Positions 1 through 8,433 of a stretch of DNA of 64,000 bases are shown here, one piece after another. Made by a program: the position numbers and the translations under genes. Positions within the stretch are counted from its first letter, which is position 1. Every line of letters starts with the position of its first letter. The notes beneath the pieces were generated by a model. It was not told the DNA's origin, searched no databases, and was given only the letters and a program-made list of their open reading frames with translations. Origin of the DNA: [Mycobacterium] vasticus (GTDB taxonomy: Bacteria; Actinomycetota; Actinomycetes; Mycobacteriales; Mycobacteriaceae); contig NZ_CP084028.1 in assembly GCF_020181595.1 (NCBI RefSeq), positions 698,967-762,966 of the forward strand, written 5' to 3'.

Positions 1-114
1 TGAGGACGGGGCGTGTCTCGAGCTCGTCGGCGTGTGGAGGCGGTGGCAGTTCGTTGTAAGGACGATCCGGTCGCCAGCTGGTCATGGAGTTCTACGATCC
101 CAGCCCGATGGGTC

Positions 115-177
115 ATATGTAAAGTTTCCACGGAAAAATTTACATATCCGGGTCATATGCGAAGTTGGTTTGCATAT
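115..177. repeat. Two AT-rich palindromes upstream of the tRNA cluster
   Basis: The first palindrome has perfect 9-nt arms ATATGTAAA (115-123) and TTTACATAT (139-147). The second has arms ATATGCGAA (155-163) and TTTGCATAT (169-177), with one mismatch. The leading GGTCATATG is repeated exactly 40 bp apart (111 and 151). The patch is strikingly AT-rich for this genome. It could be a paired operator for a regulator encoded left of the window. The rest of bases 1-292 shows no supported gene. Confidence 0.5.
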
Positions 178-292
178 CTGCGGACGTCGCAGGTCCGGTC
201 GGCCTCGGGCGCGAATCGGCCGATATGAAAAGCATCACATCGGCCGGGTTGGGTGCCGGGCGGCTAGGCCGCCGCACCGGCGATGCCTGAAG

Positions 293-365
293 TGCCCCCA
301 CCAGGGCTCGAACCTGGGACCTGCGGATTAAAAGTCCGTAGCTCTACCAACTGAGCTATAGGGGC
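293..365 (-). tRNA. tRNA-Lys (UUU)
   Basis: Read on the minus strand, a 7-bp acceptor stem (GCCCCTA with TGGGGGC), a D arm, an anticodon loop CTTTTAA and a T loop TTCGAGC can be drawn, with discriminator A at 293. The anticodon is TTT. It is the only tRNA of the cluster on this strand. The anticodon stem has one A-C mismatch at its outer pair. Confidence 0.95.
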
Positions 366-499
366 CGCGCCGGAACAGGATACTGCCTCCCCGATCCGGC
401 CCGAGCGGGGGCGCGTTTGAGGATTGGGCCCACCGTGCCCTAAGCTAGCCAAGCTCCCAACGTGAAACGTTGCGAGTGCCTCGGAGAGATTCGGTTCTG

Positions 500-572
500 G
501 CCCCCATCGTCTAGTGGCCTAGGACGCCGCCCTTTCACGGCGGTAGCACGGGTTCGAATCCCGTTGGGGGTA
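500..572 (+). tRNA. tRNA-Glu (UUC)
   Basis: The acceptor stem GCCCCCA pairs with TGGGGGT. The anticodon loop is CTTTCAC with anticodon TTC, the T loop is GGTTCGAATCC, and the discriminator is A at 572. It is followed 32 bp later by tRNA-Asp in the same direction, so the two are probably one transcript. Confidence 0.96.
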
Positions 573-604
573 CTCGCATCGCGTGACGGCGGAGCGAACA
601 GCAA

Positions 605-678
605 GGCCCTGTGGCGCAGTTGGTTAGCGCGCCGCCCTGTCACGGCGGAGGTCGCGGGTTCAAGTCCCGTCAGGGTCG
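605..678 (+). tRNA. tRNA-Asp (GUC)
   Basis: The acceptor stem GGCCCTG pairs with CAGGGTC, including one G-T pair. The anticodon loop is CTGTCAC with anticodon GTC, and the discriminator is G at 678. It lies between tRNA-Glu and tRNA-Phe. Confidence 0.96.
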
Positions 679-708
679 CTTTACGCGGCGAGGCACCTGG
701 TGCCTTCC

Positions 709-782
709 GGCCAGGTAGCTCAGTTGGTACGAGCGTCCGCCTGAAAAGCGGAAGGTCGCCGGTTCGATCCCGGCCCTGGCCA
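709..782 (+). tRNA. tRNA-Phe (GAA), integration target of the element
   Basis: The acceptor stem GGCCAGG pairs with CCTGGCC. The anticodon loop is CTGAAAA with anticodon GAA. A CCA follows the discriminator in the DNA (783-785). The 3' part from the anticodon stem onward (740-783) is repeated exactly at 12186-12229, so a mobile element has inserted here and left this tRNA copy intact. Confidence 0.96.
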
Positions 783-783
783 C
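740..783. repeat. attL core, 44-bp direct repeat inside tRNA-Phe
   Basis: This copy runs from the anticodon stem to one base past the tRNA discriminator. It is identical to 12186-12229. Identity breaks at 739 (g versus a) and at 784 (c versus t), which fixes the core length. The integrase stop lies 41 bp downstream. Confidence 0.95.
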
Positions 784-823
784 CATTCTTTACCTGCATC
801 GACACGGGTGTTGCACTCGGTTG

Positions 824-1978
824 TCAGTTTTCTTTGTCCGGTTCTTGTCCGCTCTTCGGTTGGTGGATCTCGGTCGCGTGGAGCTGATCGAGGTTCGTTG
901 CGACCTGGTCTAGCTCGTCGGCATAGAGGTCGCTGTAGATGTTCGCCGTCACGGTTGGCGTGGAGTGGCCCATGGTCTTCTGGACGTAGCGAAGGTCGGC
1001 GCCGGATTTTCGGGCGAGGCTGGCGTAGGTGTGGCGCAGGTCGTGGATCGTCAGGGGTGCCAGGTCGGTCTTCCGCAGTGCTTTGTTCCAGTGCGTGTGC
1101 CGACGCCAGTTGTTGGAGCGCAGCATCGCGCCATTGGGTGAGGTGACGGCGGGCTCGTCGGGCTCCCGACCGGTGATACGCCCCTTGAAGATCTCGACGA
1201 CGACTTGCGGCAGTGGGACGGTTCGGATGCCGGCGCGGGTCTTTGGAGGGCCGACGACGATATGGCCCTCTACTTCTGGTGCCGCCCGTCGAACGTAGAG
1301 CCGGCGAGCGACAAGGTCGACGTCCTTGACGCGTAGGCCGACGAGTTCGGACCAGCGCAGGCCGGTATAGGCGAGGAGGGTCACGACGTCGCCTTGGTCC
1401 CCGCATGCGACGGCAAGTTTCTGGACCTCCTGCGCGGTCAGGTAGCGGTGCCGTTCTCGCTCAGGAATCCGGCCCGCTGAGACGCCGAGGGCAGGATTGC
1501 GGTGGATTCGGCCGTCCTGGTGGGCCACGTCGAGGATCGACCGCAGGAGACGTAGCGTGGACACCTTCGCCCATGGCCCGACGGTCAAGCCATCGACGAA
1601 CGCCTGGACGTCGGCGCGGGTGATCTCGTCGACGGGCACGTGACCGAACCGCGGGGCGATGCGCAGTTCCCAGTGTTGGGTGTAACCGCTCCAGGTCTTC
1701 GGCGACACTGCCGGTTTCTTGGAGCCGGAGAACTGGGTCCAGATCCGGTTGAGCGGTGTGCGGCCGAGGCGCGGATCGAATCGGCGGGCGCCGAGTGCGG
1801 CCTCGTTGTCACGTTCGGATTTGAACGCCTTCGCCTCGCGCAGCGTCGGGAACGTCGCCGACGTTTCAACCCAGCCTGACGGGGCGTCTGGATCACGGAT
1901 CAAGTAGCGGACTTGGTAGCGGGGCTCCCCGGCCGTGTTCAGGCGTTTCCGGATGCCGCGGGGCGTGTTGCCGGCCAT
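824..1978 (-). CDS. int: Site-specific tyrosine integrase
   Basis: 384-residue phage-type tyrosine recombinase that should catalyse integration and excision at tRNA-Phe. The N-terminal arm-binding region and SAM-like core-binding domain span about residues 1-165, and the catalytic domain about 175-360. The catalytic set is visible: Arg208 in TGLRWSE, Lys246, His312 and Arg315 in HDLRH, His338 in MGHS and nucleophile Tyr348 in NIYSD. The gene ends 41 bp from the attachment core and reads toward it. It starts in a TAATG overlap with the excisionase gene, implying translational coupling. Confidence 0.95.
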   Translation of the reverse strand: MAGNTPRGIRKRLNTAGEPRYQVRYLIRDPDAPSGWVETSATFPTLREAKAFKSERDNEAALGARRFDPRLGRTPLNRIWTQFSGSKKPAVSPKTWSGYTQHWELRIAPRFGHVPVDEITRADVQAFVDGLTVGPWAKVSTLRLLRSILDVAHQDGRIHRNPALGVSAGRIPERERHRYLTAQEVQKLAVACGDQGDVVTLLAYTGLRWSELVGLRVKDVDLVARRLYVRRAAPEVEGHIVVGPPKTRAGIRTVPLPQVVVEIFKGRITGREPDEPAVTSPNGAMLRSNNWRRHTHWNKALRKTDLAPLTIHDLRHTYASLARKSGADLRYVQKTMGHSTPTVTANIYSDLYADELDQVATNLDQLHATEIHQPKSGQEPDKEN

Positions 1979-2217
1979 TACCGCCGCACCTGCTTGAGCC
2001 AGGACCGGACTTCTGCACAGTCCCAGCGGCGCACCCGCTCCGAGAGGGTGTAGCAGGGCGGGCCGATCTGCTCACCGGTGGTTTCGCGCAGTGCGGCCCA
2101 GCGGTTGAGCGTCGCAGCGGATACGCCGAGTAGCGTCGATACTTGCTCGGCGGTGAGTAACTCGGGGAACGTGCCGGCGGTGACGAGGGTATCCCGCAGG
2201 CCATGAGTAATCGTCAT
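1978..2217 (-). CDS. xis: Excisionase, MerR/HTH_17 type
   Basis: 79-residue DNA-binding protein. Residues 19-45 (ELLTAEQVSTLLGVSAATL and following) form a winged-helix/MerR-like helix-turn-helix as in AICE and phage excisionases. It should bend the attachment DNA and steer the integrase toward excision. Its stop overlaps the int start (TAATG), the usual order xis-int. The hypothetical gene upstream ends at 2221, so one polycistronic message from the pra promoter down to int is likely. Confidence 0.88.
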   Translation of the reverse strand: MTITHGLRDTLVTAGTFPELLTAEQVSTLLGVSAATLNRWAALRETTGEQIGPPCYTLSERVRRWDCAEVRSWLKQVRR

Positions 2218-2220
2218 CTC

Positions 2221-2547
2221 TCACCTCGTGGCCTGGCATCGGATTGCGGCGAACCAGGCTCGGGTAGACGGCAGCCCGGCTGCGGTGTCGGATTGTCCGC
2301 CGGTGATTCCCCACAGGGTGAATGCCCAGGTGGAAAGGGCGGAGTCGGTCGTCTCACCGCAGCGCTGCAGTTCGGCCTGGTCGTCCATGACCAGCGCGGC
2401 ACCGAGGACTTCGCCGCTGGACCAGCGATGGCGGTACTGGTCCCATCCGTATCGGCGGACCAGCGTGGCGCGCTGTCGAAGATCGTCGGCGCGGCGGGCC
2501 AACCGTTCCCGGTCAGGTGGTTCGACGAAGGGCAGGCTGTCGATCAT
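2221..2547 (-). CDS. Hypothetical AICE backbone protein
   Basis: 108 residues, no recognised domain. The N-terminal third is rich in Arg and Glu and probably helical; the C-terminal half is hydrophobic-aromatic without a clear membrane segment. Its ATG overlaps the stop of the FtsK-like gene (ATGA at 2544-2547) and its stop lies 3 bp before xis. The tight packing shows that it is a real gene of the transfer/excision operon. Function unknown. Confidence 0.72.
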   Translation of the reverse strand: MIDSLPFVEPPDRERLARRADDLRQRATLVRRYGWDQYRHRWSSGEVLGAALVMDDQAELQRCGETTDSALSTWAFTLWGITGGQSDTAAGLPSTRAWFAAIRCQATR

Positions 2548-3860
2548 TGCGCTGCCTTTCGCCCAGGAGTGCGGCTGTATTGCTGTGCAATGGCGCGGAT
2601 TTGATCGTCGGTCCAGAAATCCGATCGCACCTTGGTTACATGGCCGTCCTCGGCAACGACGTAGCCGGTGCCCGGTGCATCGGGGCTGATCCGATGTGCG
2701 GGTGCGGCGTCGGCCATTCCGTCGCCGAGCACCATCGCGACCTCGTCGCGAGACCGCAGCCGCAGTGCGATGGTTTGGGTAAAGAGGCCGCGCATCGGCA
2801 GGACCTCCTTGCGTGGGTCTTGCAGGAACGCGGCCACCACGATCCCCAGGGCGCGGCCCTTGGTCAGAATTCGCGACAGCGAGGCTGAGGCTTCTTTACG
2901 GAGAGCAGGGTCGCTCATGTACGCGGTGACTCCGGCCAGCTCGTCGATCAGCAACACCGTCAGCGGAGCCGATGCAGTCGGTGTGTGATCGCGCACGCGG
3001 CCGGCCATCGCAGTACCGCGTTTATTCATCAACTGTTCCAGTGCGGCAAGGGTTTTCACGGCATCGGATTCGGTGGTGGCGATCTTGGTGAACAACGCCG
3101 AGCCAACCAACAACTCGATGCCGTATTTGAGATCGATTCCCACCAGTCGGACCACGCCGGCGGCCACCGCGGGGCCAAGTCCGCCGGCGATACCCCAGAA
3201 GACGGAACCTTTACCTGCGCCGGAGCAACCCACGGTCAGGGTGTGTCGGCCGCTCAGTGGAAGAGTCCAGGCGGAGCCGTTCTCGCACCGCCCCAGCCTG
3301 ACTCGTGCTGTGGTGACCGTCGTCGTCGGCGCCGCGTTGCCGACTGTGGATAGCTGCTCGCGCATGACCAAGTCGATCCGAATGGTGCCGGGCGAGACCA
3401 CAACCGAACGTGCCGAGTGGGCACGCGCGGCGTCACGAATCGCCGGAACGGCCCTCTCCAGGTCATCGACGGTCTGGCCCATCCTGGCCCGCACCGTCAG
3501 ACGCAGGCTGCTGGGGGTCACCTCCGTTCCCACCAGCTTCGGATGGAACCAGCGGATTGAGGTCACCTGGCGTCCTTCGCGATCGCGATGAGTGACCTGT
3601 TCAGAGGCTGACAGGCCGCAACGCTTGCAGAGGCGCTGCCACGACATGTGTGCCCAAAGCCGCCAGCGAATGAGGCGGGCAGGTCCCGCGAACTGTTCTT
3701 TGTAGGATTCCGGTGAGCTCAACCGCCAGTAGATCAAGGCGGAACCGGCGATCACCACGATGACCGCGACCCACATGACGAGATTCGTCACCAGGTGCAG
3801 GAGATGGTCGAGCCGCAGCGGTGTGTCTGGATCGACGGGTGCGAACGGGTCGGGGTTCAT
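2544..3860 (-). CDS. FtsK/SpoIIIE-type DNA translocase (TraSA/TraB-like)
   Basis: 438 residues. One membrane segment lies near residues 26-45, followed by a cytoplasmic ATPase with Walker A GCSGAGKG (211-218) and Walker B TVLLIDEL (301-308). It is much shorter than FtsK and matches the AICE main transfer proteins, which form hexameric pores and pump double-stranded DNA between mycelia or cells. It is the only conjugation ATPase in the element, and no relaxase or type IV secretion genes are present. Its start overlaps the stop of the pra-like gene (ATGA). Confidence 0.9.
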   Translation of the reverse strand: MNPDPFAPVDPDTPLRLDHLLHLVTNLVMWVAVIVVIAGSALIYWRLSSPESYKEQFAGPARLIRWRLWAHMSWQRLCKRCGLSASEQVTHRDREGRQVTSIRWFHPKLVGTEVTPSSLRLTVRARMGQTVDDLERAVPAIRDAARAHSARSVVVSPGTIRIDLVMREQLSTVGNAAPTTTVTTARVRLGRCENGSAWTLPLSGRHTLTVGCSGAGKGSVFWGIAGGLGPAVAAGVVRLVGIDLKYGIELLVGSALFTKIATTESDAVKTLAALEQLMNKRGTAMAGRVRDHTPTASAPLTVLLIDELAGVTAYMSDPALRKEASASLSRILTKGRALGIVVAAFLQDPRKEVLPMRGLFTQTIALRLRSRDEVAMVLGDGMADAAPAHRISPDAPGTGYVVAEDGHVTKVRSDFWTDDQIRAIAQQYSRTPGRKAAQ

Positions 3861-4279
3861 GCTGACGCCTTAGCCGTGTTGGCCGCAGTGGAGGTCTTGG
3901 CCGGCGCTGTCATTCCCGAAGCTCGGAAGGACCAAGCGATCCGCGAGAAATCGCCCGACCGCTCGATGTACGGCAGGGCCATCAGACCTTCGAACACCAC
4001 AGGGGTAAACGGCGTTCCGCTGGTGTTGGCCGGTGCAGTCGGCTGTGTTTGGGCGGCGAACTTGACGGTCACCGTTCGGCTGCGCTTCGGTGCCGCGGGA
4101 TCGCCGTCGAGCACTTCGACCTGCCACATCGGCACACCGGTATCGCGGTCGGTCGCCTGGACGCGGTTGTCACCGGAGGACTTGTCGAAATCGATCATCG
4201 GCGTCACCTCGGACACCAGGTACGCGCCGAGTGAAAACACCTGATCATTGCCGATCTGGAGCCATTTGCGGATGGACAT
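3857..4279 (-). CDS. Pra-like replication/integration/excision activator
   Basis: 140 residues. The N-terminus (MSIRKWLQIGNDQVFSLGAY) and the core with an EVLDGDP-type strand resemble the plasmid replication, integration and excision activator family named after Pra of pSAM2. In that element Pra activates the rep-xis-int functions. The C-terminus (from about residue 115) is Ala/Thr-rich. It is first in the operon pra-tra-hyp-xis-int, directly behind two operator copies at 4305-4333, so it is probably the gene the GntR repressor silences. A Shine-Dalgarno-like AAAGG lies about 8 bp upstream of the ATG. Confidence 0.75.
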   Translation of the reverse strand: MSIRKWLQIGNDQVFSLGAYLVSEVTPMIDFDKSSGDNRVQATDRDTGVPMWQVEVLDGDPAAPKRSRTVTVKFAAQTQPTAPANTSGTPFTPVVFEGLMALPYIERSGDFSRIAWSFRASGMTAPAKTSTAANTAKASA

Positions 4280-4304
4280 TGCGGAAACCTTTCGATGAGA
4301 TGGA

Positions 4305-4333
4305 CTAGATGACTACTGACCCTAGTTGACTAG
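4305..4333. promoter_or_regulatory. Tandem GntR/KorSA-type operators before the pra-tra operon
   Basis: Two copies of the motif CTAGNNGACTAG lie 17 bp apart: CTAGATGACTAC (4305-4316, last base off) and CTAGTTGACTAG (4322-4333). The same motif stands before the GntR gene at 5182. Position 26 bp upstream of the pra-like start fits repression of the transfer operon. Confidence 0.78.
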
Positions 4334-4379
4334 GGGAGTTTGTCAAGGATTGCGCGGTGATTGGTTGTCTCGTGAAGTC

Positions 4380-5159
4380 TCAGCGGGCCGAGAAGCCGTA
4401 TTCGAGCAGGTAGGCGGGTGCTGCCTTGACCGTGTCGCATACTTCGACAGCGACGTCGTCCGTGTCGAAAGCCGTTCGGACCACGGTCAGCACCGGCACG
4501 CCGGCCGCGAGTTGCAGGACTCGGCGCTCTTCAGGGGTGGGCATCCGCGCGCCAACCTCTTCGGTGAATCGGGCAAGCGTGTGGCCGGCTTCCTCAAGCC
4601 GCGCGTAGATGCCACCAGGCCCGGTGTCGACTTGCTCTATTTTCGTATCGCGGGCGAATGCGGCAGGAATGTAGGAGACCGCCGTCTCAACTGGCCGGCC
4701 ATCGGCGAGGTAACGCCGTGATCGCACCACAACTTCGTCGCCTTCCGATAATCGGAGCCGTTCGGCTACAGCCGAGTTCGGCGTCTCACGCGTCACCGCG
4801 ATGTTGTCGACCTGTGGTGTGTAACCCGATTTCTCTGCCTCGACGGTGAACGCTGCCTTGCCCTCGGCTCGATGTCGCCGCGCGAACCGATCGGATGCAA
4901 GTCGGCGGATCGGGGGAGCGGGGCGGACAAACACTCCGCGACCGTGCTCGGAGACCACCAGGCCCTCCGAACGCAGCTCCTGTACGGCCTGGCGGACAGT
5001 CATGCGGGCTACCCCGAAGTGCTCGCTCAACGCGGCTTCGGACGGTACGCGTTCTCCTGCGGTGAGCTGGCCAGAGTTGATCGCCTCGCGCAGCATGCCG
5101 GCGATCTGTCGATACGGCGGTTTGTCGTCTGCCCGGTCGATCTGGCCAAGTTGCAGCAC
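4380..5159 (-). CDS. GntR/HutC-family repressor (KorSA-like)
   Basis: 259 residues. A winged helix-turn-helix spans about 13-80 (PPYRQIAGMLREAINSG; PSEAALSEHFGVARMTVRQ) and a UTRA ligand-binding domain about 100-255. In AICEs the KorSA-type GntR protein represses pra and itself and so keeps the element integrated. The gene lies between the two operator regions (4305-4333 and 5182-5193) that share one motif, strongly implying auto-repression and control of the pra-tra operon. The start used is GTG at 5159; no in-frame ATG lies nearby. The ligand of the UTRA domain cannot be told from sequence. Confidence 0.88.
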   Translation of the reverse strand: MLQLGQIDRADDKPPYRQIAGMLREAINSGQLTAGERVPSEAALSEHFGVARMTVRQAVQELRSEGLVVSEHGRGVFVRPAPPIRRLASDRFARRHRAEGKAAFTVEAEKSGYTPQVDNIAVTRETPNSAVAERLRLSEGDEVVVRSRRYLADGRPVETAVSYIPAAFARDTKIEQVDTGPGGIYARLEEAGHTLARFTEEVGARMPTPEERRVLQLAAGVPVLTVVRTAFDTDDVAVEVCDTVKAAPAYLLEYGFSAR

Positions 5160-5181
5160 CTACGAGCCTTCCCTTGCATGT

Positions 5182-5193
5182 CTAGACGACTAG
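5182..5193. promoter_or_regulatory. Operator between the GntR and Nudix genes
   Basis: CTAGACGACTAG is a third copy of the CTAGNNGACTAG motif found at 4305 and 4322. It lies 23 bp upstream of the GntR start and 60 bp upstream of the divergent Nudix gene, so one site can control both promoters. Confidence 0.78.
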
Positions 5194-5252
5194 TGTAAGG
5201 AGTCAACACGACCCTGTCACTATCGGAAGTCGGCCGGAGAATGGAGTCTCGC

Positions 5253-5675
5253 ATGGCAACCACGCCGAAGCATTCGGTCAGCGTCGCCGGCATCGTGGTC
5301 CGCGACGACGGCCGCGTCCTGGTCATCAAACGCGATGACAACGGCCATTGGGAAGCCCCCGGCGGTGTCCTCGAACTCGATGAGTCATTCGAGGACGGCG
5401 TACGGCGCGAGGTACTGGAAGAAACCGGACTTGCGGTGGCGGTCGAGCGGCTCACCGGCGTCTACAAGAACCTAACCCACGGAATCGTCGCTCTGGTGTA
5501 CCGCTGCAGGCCAGCCGGTGGTGAGCCACACGTGACCGAGGAGGCTCGTGAAATCCGTTGGATAACAACCGGAGACGTACAGAGAATGATGACGCCCGCA
5601 TTTGGGATACGTGTATTAGATGCGTTCGAAGAGCTGCCGCAGTCGCGAGTGCATGATGGGATCAATCTCATGTAG
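5253..5675 (+). CDS. Nudix hydrolase of the element
   Basis: About 140 residues with a complete Nudix box: GGVLELDESFEDG followed by REVLEETGL, matching G-x5-E-x7-REUxEExGU. It should hydrolyse a nucleoside diphosphate linked compound; the substrate is unknown. Nudix genes divergent from the GntR repressor are a recurring part of AICE backbones, where a regulatory or alarmone-clearing role has been suggested. The start at 5253 (MATTPKH) was chosen over 5241 because a GGAGAATGGAG stretch precedes it. Confidence 0.88.
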   Translation: MATTPKHSVSVAGIVVRDDGRVLVIKRDDNGHWEAPGGVLELDESFEDGVRREVLEETGLAVAVERLTGVYKNLTHGIVALVYRCRPAGGEPHVTEEAREIRWITTGDVQRMMTPAFGIRVLDAFEELPQSRVHDGINLM

Positions 5676-5896
5676 GCGAGGGCGTACCGGTTTATGCTTC
5701 GTAGGTCTCTCCGCGGACCGGGCGGCGCAGAGGTTCCTTGTCAGTTCGCTGCAGTGGGGTCTCTCGGCTTCGTCCCCGAGTGGAAGGCTGGCTTGATGGC
5801 GAGTATGTTATTCGGTCCGTGGAGCGGCAATGGTTACAAGGCGGTATTCTTGCCGCGCTTGTAACTTCATCCGGAAACGTAGGTTAGGGAGACAAT

Positions 5897-6403
5897 GTGG
5901 CTGGATGTATTGAATGTGGTTTTGATTACGAGCTAGTCGTAGATGACTTTGCTGCAGCAGCGACTCCGCTAATCGATGCCTACGTTGGCCTGCTTCAGGC
6001 TGCCAGTGCGACCTCCGTTCAACTTCGACCTTCCCCGAGCGTGTGGTCGCCGCTGGAATATGCATGTCACGTCCGCGATCTATTGTATGTGCAGCGCGAA
6101 AGGGTTTTGGCCGCTCGCCGTCGGGATCGGCCCGTCGCGGAATCGATGGGGCGTGATGAGAGGGTTGAGCACGACGGCTATAACGACCAACGTCCCGCTG
6201 ATGTCGCGCGAGAACTCCATGACTCAGCGCTATTATTATCGAATGTTTTTCGCAGACTGTCGGCTGCCGACTGGGATCGAACAATCATCTATCCCTATCC
6301 GTACCCAGACCCGGAGCCGGGAGAGCGTTCGCTTCGCTGGGTTGCTACCCACACGCTCCATGAGCTGCATCACCATTTGATAGATGTTCGCCGCCAGATG
6401 TGA
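5897..6403 (+). CDS. DinB-family putative metal-dependent protein
   Basis: 168 residues, GTG start. An N-terminal CxxC (CIECGFDY) precedes a four-helix DinB/MDMPI-type bundle. The putative metal-binding histidines are in EYACHVRD and in the C-terminal HTLHELHHHLIDV. Members of this fold include mycothiol-dependent transferases of actinobacteria, so thiol transfer is possible but unproven. It follows the Nudix gene by 220 bp in the same direction, is convergent with the methyltransferase gene and lies in the lower-GC cargo zone. Confidence 0.8.
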   Translation: MAGCIECGFDYELVVDDFAAAATPLIDAYVGLLQAASATSVQLRPSPSVWSPLEYACHVRDLLYVQRERVLAARRRDRPVAESMGRDERVEHDGYNDQRPADVARELHDSALLLSNVFRRLSAADWDRTIIYPYPYPDPEPGERSLRWVATHTLHELHHHLIDVRRQM

Positions 6404-6466
6404 TGCCGAATGTAACTCGTTTCCGGTTGCATTTAATCTTCGCTCATTGTTCGGTCTGTTCCGTGC

Positions 6467-7285
6467 CTAATGTGGGCGGTGCCCCCAGGCTGCTAAAAAT
6501 CCTGGCCCGAGATCGAAGAACTCAGGATCAGCCAGTAGGTGTTGTGCCCGGTCGATCTCTTCATTCCCGATCAGCTTGGCATTGAGCAGCCGACGTCGAA
6601 CTGCCTCCAGGGTGAGACTCCAGAACTTGGCGAATGGAGTGCCGCCCTGAACCGTGGGCACCATCGCCGTAACTCCGATATCCCGAAACCCCTGCCGCTG
6701 CAGCGGCTCTGGAAAACTGCGGGCCCACTCGTAGTCGGTGCCGGTCAGTGCAACCATGTCGATATACGCTTCGATCGCCGTGCGGAAAATCAGGTTGTGG
6801 CTGCTGGTCAGGGGGAACGATGCGCAGTCCACGACTACCAAGCAGCCGCCAGGCGCCAACCACGAACTGATCCGGTCAAGGACATGCTCACGGTGTGTGA
6901 TGTGCTCGAGGACCGCCCGAATGTGGATGATGTCGAAGGAGCCCGCCGGGAATCCGTCGGTAACCACATTGTGTTGAAGCACTTGGATTCCCGCATCCGC
7001 GAGCGGCCCAAGCAGTCGGGTGTCAATGTCGGTGGCGGTAACTAGCGTCGGATCACCGGCCTCGCGCGCGAGCCAACTAGCAATAGACCCGGATCCGGCT
7101 CCGATCTCTAGGCAACGAGAGCCTGGGCTGAGTCCGGCGGCTCGAAGAGCGGTAATGCTGAGCGCATCGACAGTTTCTTCAAGCAGGCATAGTCGCTCGT
7201 GTTCTCCCGGCCAATCTTTCGTCAGCACGTATTCGTCGCGCTGGCCGGTGGCCGCCGGAGCCTCGCTCCCTGCTTCCAGATGCAT
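6467..7285 (-). CDS. Class I SAM-dependent methyltransferase (cargo)
   Basis: About 272 residues with a Rossmann-fold methyltransferase core. Motif I is CLEIGAGSGSIASWLA, the acidic end of strand 2 is TATDID, and later motifs are FDIIHIRAVLEHI and WLAPGGCLVVVD. The substrate is unknown, and small molecule is more likely than DNA because no target-recognition region is seen. The open frame extends upstream into the cytosine methyltransferase gene. The ATG at 7285 (MHLEAGSEA) gives a clean start 95 bp downstream of that gene; ATG 7351 is the alternative. It is probably co-transcribed with the defence operon. Confidence 0.78.
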   Translation of the reverse strand: MHLEAGSEAPAATGQRDEYVLTKDWPGEHERLCLLEETVDALSITALRAAGLSPGSRCLEIGAGSGSIASWLAREAGDPTLVTATDIDTRLLGPLADAGIQVLQHNVVTDGFPAGSFDIIHIRAVLEHITHREHVLDRISSWLAPGGCLVVVDCASFPLTSSHNLIFRTAIEAYIDMVALTGTDYEWARSFPEPLQRQGFRDIGVTAMVPTVQGGTPFAKFWSLTLEAVRRRLLNAKLIGNEEIDRAQHLLADPEFFDLGPGFLAAWGHRPH

Positions 7286-7380
7286 GGTAAGCACCGTAAC
7301 AGCGTCAGCAGCGTAGCTGCCGATATGGGAAAACCGGGAATGGGTCAACATAGGGTGTGGCGTAGCTTTGGGGCCGTTTT

Positions 7381-8433
7381 TTAATCGGCCGGCTGCCTGC
7401 AACGCCTGACATGCGAGATCACCGTCTCGCCAACGACTTCCGCAAGCCGCACGGGTACTGCATTTCCGATCAGCCGGCCCAATACGCTGAAACGCACGGC
7501 CTCGTCGGGTCGGACGAACTTGTACTTTGGCGGAAACGTCTGCAAGATGGCGGCCTCGCGCAGCGAGATGGCTCGATCCTGTGTGGGGTGACCGAATCGC
7601 CCATTCCCGTAGCCAAAGCACTGGGTAGTGATTGTCGGGCTTGCTTCATCCCAGGACATCCGGCCGTACACGCTCGGATAGGTCGAGCCTGTGCTCTTTC
7701 TGTGACATGCCGCTTGCAACTCGACAGGCCAATCGCGCCATGTGCCGCCAGGCTTCGACTGACGTATCCGTTCCAGATTTGTCTTGCTCAATCGCGATGC
7801 GACGTGCAACCGGTCCTTCGGGTCTGCCTCGCCGGCCCTAATTGGTCGAAGGCTGCCAATCGCTTCCCTGACGGTCTTCACTCGTCGCTTGTCTTGGGGG
7901 AGCGCGAGGCCATCGGCGCCGAGCTTCGAGGCAATGAGGACTAGTCGCTTCCGTGTCTGCGGAATGCCGATGCGGGCGGCCTGAACGACGGACCACTCGA
8001 CCTTGTAGTTTCCGAGGTTCTCGAGGAATTTCTCGAAGACGAGGTGGTCGAGCAACTGCGGAACATTCTCCATCGTCACTAGATCCGGCTGGACTTCGCT
8101 TACTATCCGACCGAAAGCCTCGACTAGTTGCCAGTCACTTCCGCGCTTCTTGCTCCGACCGGATCGGCTGTAAGTGGAAAACGGCTGGCACGGCGCGCAC
8201 CCGGCGATCATGCTTAGGGCGGCACCGCCGATCATGTCAGCTACGTCCGCTGCGGCGAGTTCATTGACGTCGCGTTTAATGAACTCGGCCGTGTTGTTCG
8301 CCTCGTATGGATACTTGCATGCAGGGTCGATATCGATCCCAGCCACGACGTCGATACCGGCCCGCGCTAGTCCGTGCGTGAGGCCGCCAACTCCACAGAA
8401 CAGGTCGATGGCTCGTATGGTCGGATTTGTCAT
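7381..8433 (-). CDS. DNA (cytosine-5) methyltransferase
   Basis: 350 residues with all main C5-methyltransferase motifs: I (DLFCGVGGLTHG, 10-21), IV with catalytic Cys82 (GCAPCQPFS), VI (MENV, 121-124), VIII (QTRKR, 159-163), IX (LREAAILQTFP) and X (GNAVP). The target-recognition region between VIII and IX is about 110 residues, so one recognition sequence is expected. Its start overlaps the HEPN gene stop (ATGA at 8430-8433). It presumably marks self DNA for the system encoded with DUF262 and HEPN. The recognised sequence cannot be predicted. Confidence 0.93.
   Translation of the reverse strand: MTNPTIRAIDLFCGVGGLTHGLARAGIDVVAGIDIDPACKYPYEANNTAEFIKRDVNELAAADVADMIGGAALSMIAGCAPCQPFSTYSRSGRSKKRGSDWQLVEAFGRIVSEVQPDLVTMENVPQLLDHLVFEKFLENLGNYKVEWSVVQAARIGIPQTRKRLVLIASKLGADGLALPQDKRRVKTVREAIGSLRPIRAGEADPKDRLHVASRLSKTNLERIRQSKPGGTWRDWPVELQAACHRKSTGSTYPSVYGRMSWDEASPTITTQCFGYGNGRFGHPTQDRAISLREAAILQTFPPKYKFVRPDEAVRFSVLGRLIGNAVPVRLAEVVGETVISHVRRCRQPAD

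Noticed and set aside
440..805. Minus-strand frame across the tRNA cluster
   Set aside because: It is translation of tRNA genes.
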